NCBI GenBank assembly: GCA_015490675.1
Contig: WFXI01000010.1
Span: 1-14,669, forward strand
Reading direction: 5' to 3'
DNA: 14,669 nucleotides
Origin: Hydrogenothermaceae bacterium
GTDB lineage: Bacteria > Aquificota > Aquificia > Aquificales > Hydrogenothermaceae
Of this stretch, positions 14,355 through 14,669 are shown in pieces. How positions within the stretch are numbered: position 1 is the stretch's first letter; each line of letters opens with the position of its first letter. The position numbers were made by a program, and so were the translations under genes. The notes beneath the pieces are model-generated. The model worked only from the letters and a program-made list of their open reading frames with translations, ran no database searches and had not been told where the DNA came from.

Positions 14355-14468
14355 AAATTAGAATTTTTTAGAACTTTTATTGGGATTTTTTGAGACTTAG
14401 AAAAATTATTGGTGGAAGTTTTATTAAATTTATTTTGAATAATTTCTAAGAAATGTGAAAAGCAAATG
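14335..14468. other. AT-rich intergenic region between atpD terminator and SQR-like promoter
   Basis: No coding potential is seen. The stretch holds two near-direct repeats spaced 22 bp, ATTTTTTAGAACTT (14363-14376) and ATTTTTTGAGACTT (14385-14398), which agree at 11 of 14 positions and sit about 45-80 bp upstream of the SQR-like start site. It also holds a short palindrome TTTCTAAGAAA (14443-14453). These could be regulator sites or chance features of very AT-rich DNA. Confidence 0.4.
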
Positions 14469-14498
14469 AAGGGACTCATAAAGAGTCCCTTTGTTTTT
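14469..14498. terminator. Terminator hairpin after atpD
   Basis: AAGGGACTC (14469-14477) pairs perfectly with GAGTCCCTT (14483-14491) across a 5-nt loop. It is 14 nt past the atpD stop on the - strand, the position expected for the terminator of the ATP synthase operon. The T-run is better on the + strand (TGTTTTTAT) than on the - strand (CATTTGCTTTTC), so it may work in both directions. Confidence 0.75.
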
Positions 14499-14505
14499 AT
14501 TATGG

Positions 14506-14669
14506 TTATGCGTTTTTGGCTTCTAATTCTTCAGCTTTTCTTTTAGCATCTTCTATATCAGCTACCATGTAGAATGCTTGCTCTGGTAAGTGATCCCATT
14601 TTCCTTCTATAACTTCTTTGAATGATCTGATAGTATCCTCTCTTTTTACATAGTCACCAGGTTGTCCTG
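14506..14669 (-). CDS. atpD: F1F0 ATP synthase subunit beta, C-terminal fragment (5' end outside window)
   Basis: The last 53 codons plus stop of the catalytic beta subunit of F-type ATP synthase. The fragment reads GQPGDYVKREDTIRSFKEVI through GKWDHLPEQAFYMVADIEDA to KRKAEELEAKNA. The stretch DxIRSF...DHLPEQAFYMVxDI is the diagnostic C-terminal helical domain (DELSEED region and beyond) of F1 beta, not the alpha or V/A-type subunits. The nucleotide-binding domain lies outside the window. The stop is followed by a hairpin terminator, so this is probably the end of an atp transcription unit. The acidic-to-lysine-rich tail is typical of the family and shows no truncation at the visible end. Confidence 0.94.
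   Translation of the reverse strand, partial: GQPGDYVKREDTIRSFKEVIEGKWDHLPEQAFYMVADIEDAKRKAEELEAKNA

Noticed and set aside
1..14669. Mobile element, CRISPR array, toxin-antitoxin or defence genes
   Set aside because: No transposase, array-like spaced repeats or small paired genes are visible; every large frame is accounted for by conserved genes.

Overview
The window is a conserved housekeeping locus of a bacterium. It runs from the 3' end of an EF-Tu gene through the ribosomal protein/RNA polymerase operon and into two genes on the opposite strand. The DNA is clearly AT-rich (about one third G+C by eye, not computed). Four features suggest the phylum Aquificota, and a low-GC member such as Hydrogenothermaceae (Sulfurihydrogenibium/Persephonella type) in particular: very long RpoB (1496 aa) and RpoC (1600 aa), a NusG carrying an extra domain inside its NGN fold as known from Aquifex aeolicus, lysine/glutamate-rich proteins, and a sulfide:quinone-oxidoreductase-like flavoprotein next door. 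The placement is inference; no database search was possible.

Positions 1-13077, + strand: tuf (3' end only) - rpmG - tRNA-Trp(CCA) - secE - nusG - rplK - rplA - rplJ - rplL - rpoB - rpoC. Spacers are 2 to about 120 nt and nearly every gene has a clear Shine-Dalgarno. The genes supply translation elongation (EF-Tu, L33, L11, L1, L10, L7/L12, tRNA-Trp), protein export (SecE), transcription elongation (NusG) and the polymerase catalytic core (beta, beta'). Control elements visible in the spacers are competing RNA hairpins across the nusG/rplK junction, a long hairpin between rplL and rpoB (candidate attenuator), a terminator-like hairpin between rpoB and rpoC, and a strong intrinsic terminator after rpoC.

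Positions 13112-14669, - strand: a flavin-dependent oxidoreductase of the SQR/FCSD/NDH-2 superfamily converges on rpoC. It has its own extended -10 promoter and a perfect 16-bp palindrome at the predicted transcription start. Upstream of it lies the 3' end of atpD (F1 ATP synthase beta), followed by its terminator hairpin. No non-coding stretch exceeds 300 nt; the largest is 212 nt (14294-14505).

I see no mobile element, CRISPR array, prophage or clearly novel multi-gene system. The points of real interest are within-protein elaborations (a CxxC...CxxC insert in RpoB, a tandem-duplicated domain in RpoC), the regulatory structures in the spacers, and the SQR-like enzyme that lacks one of the usual redox cysteines.
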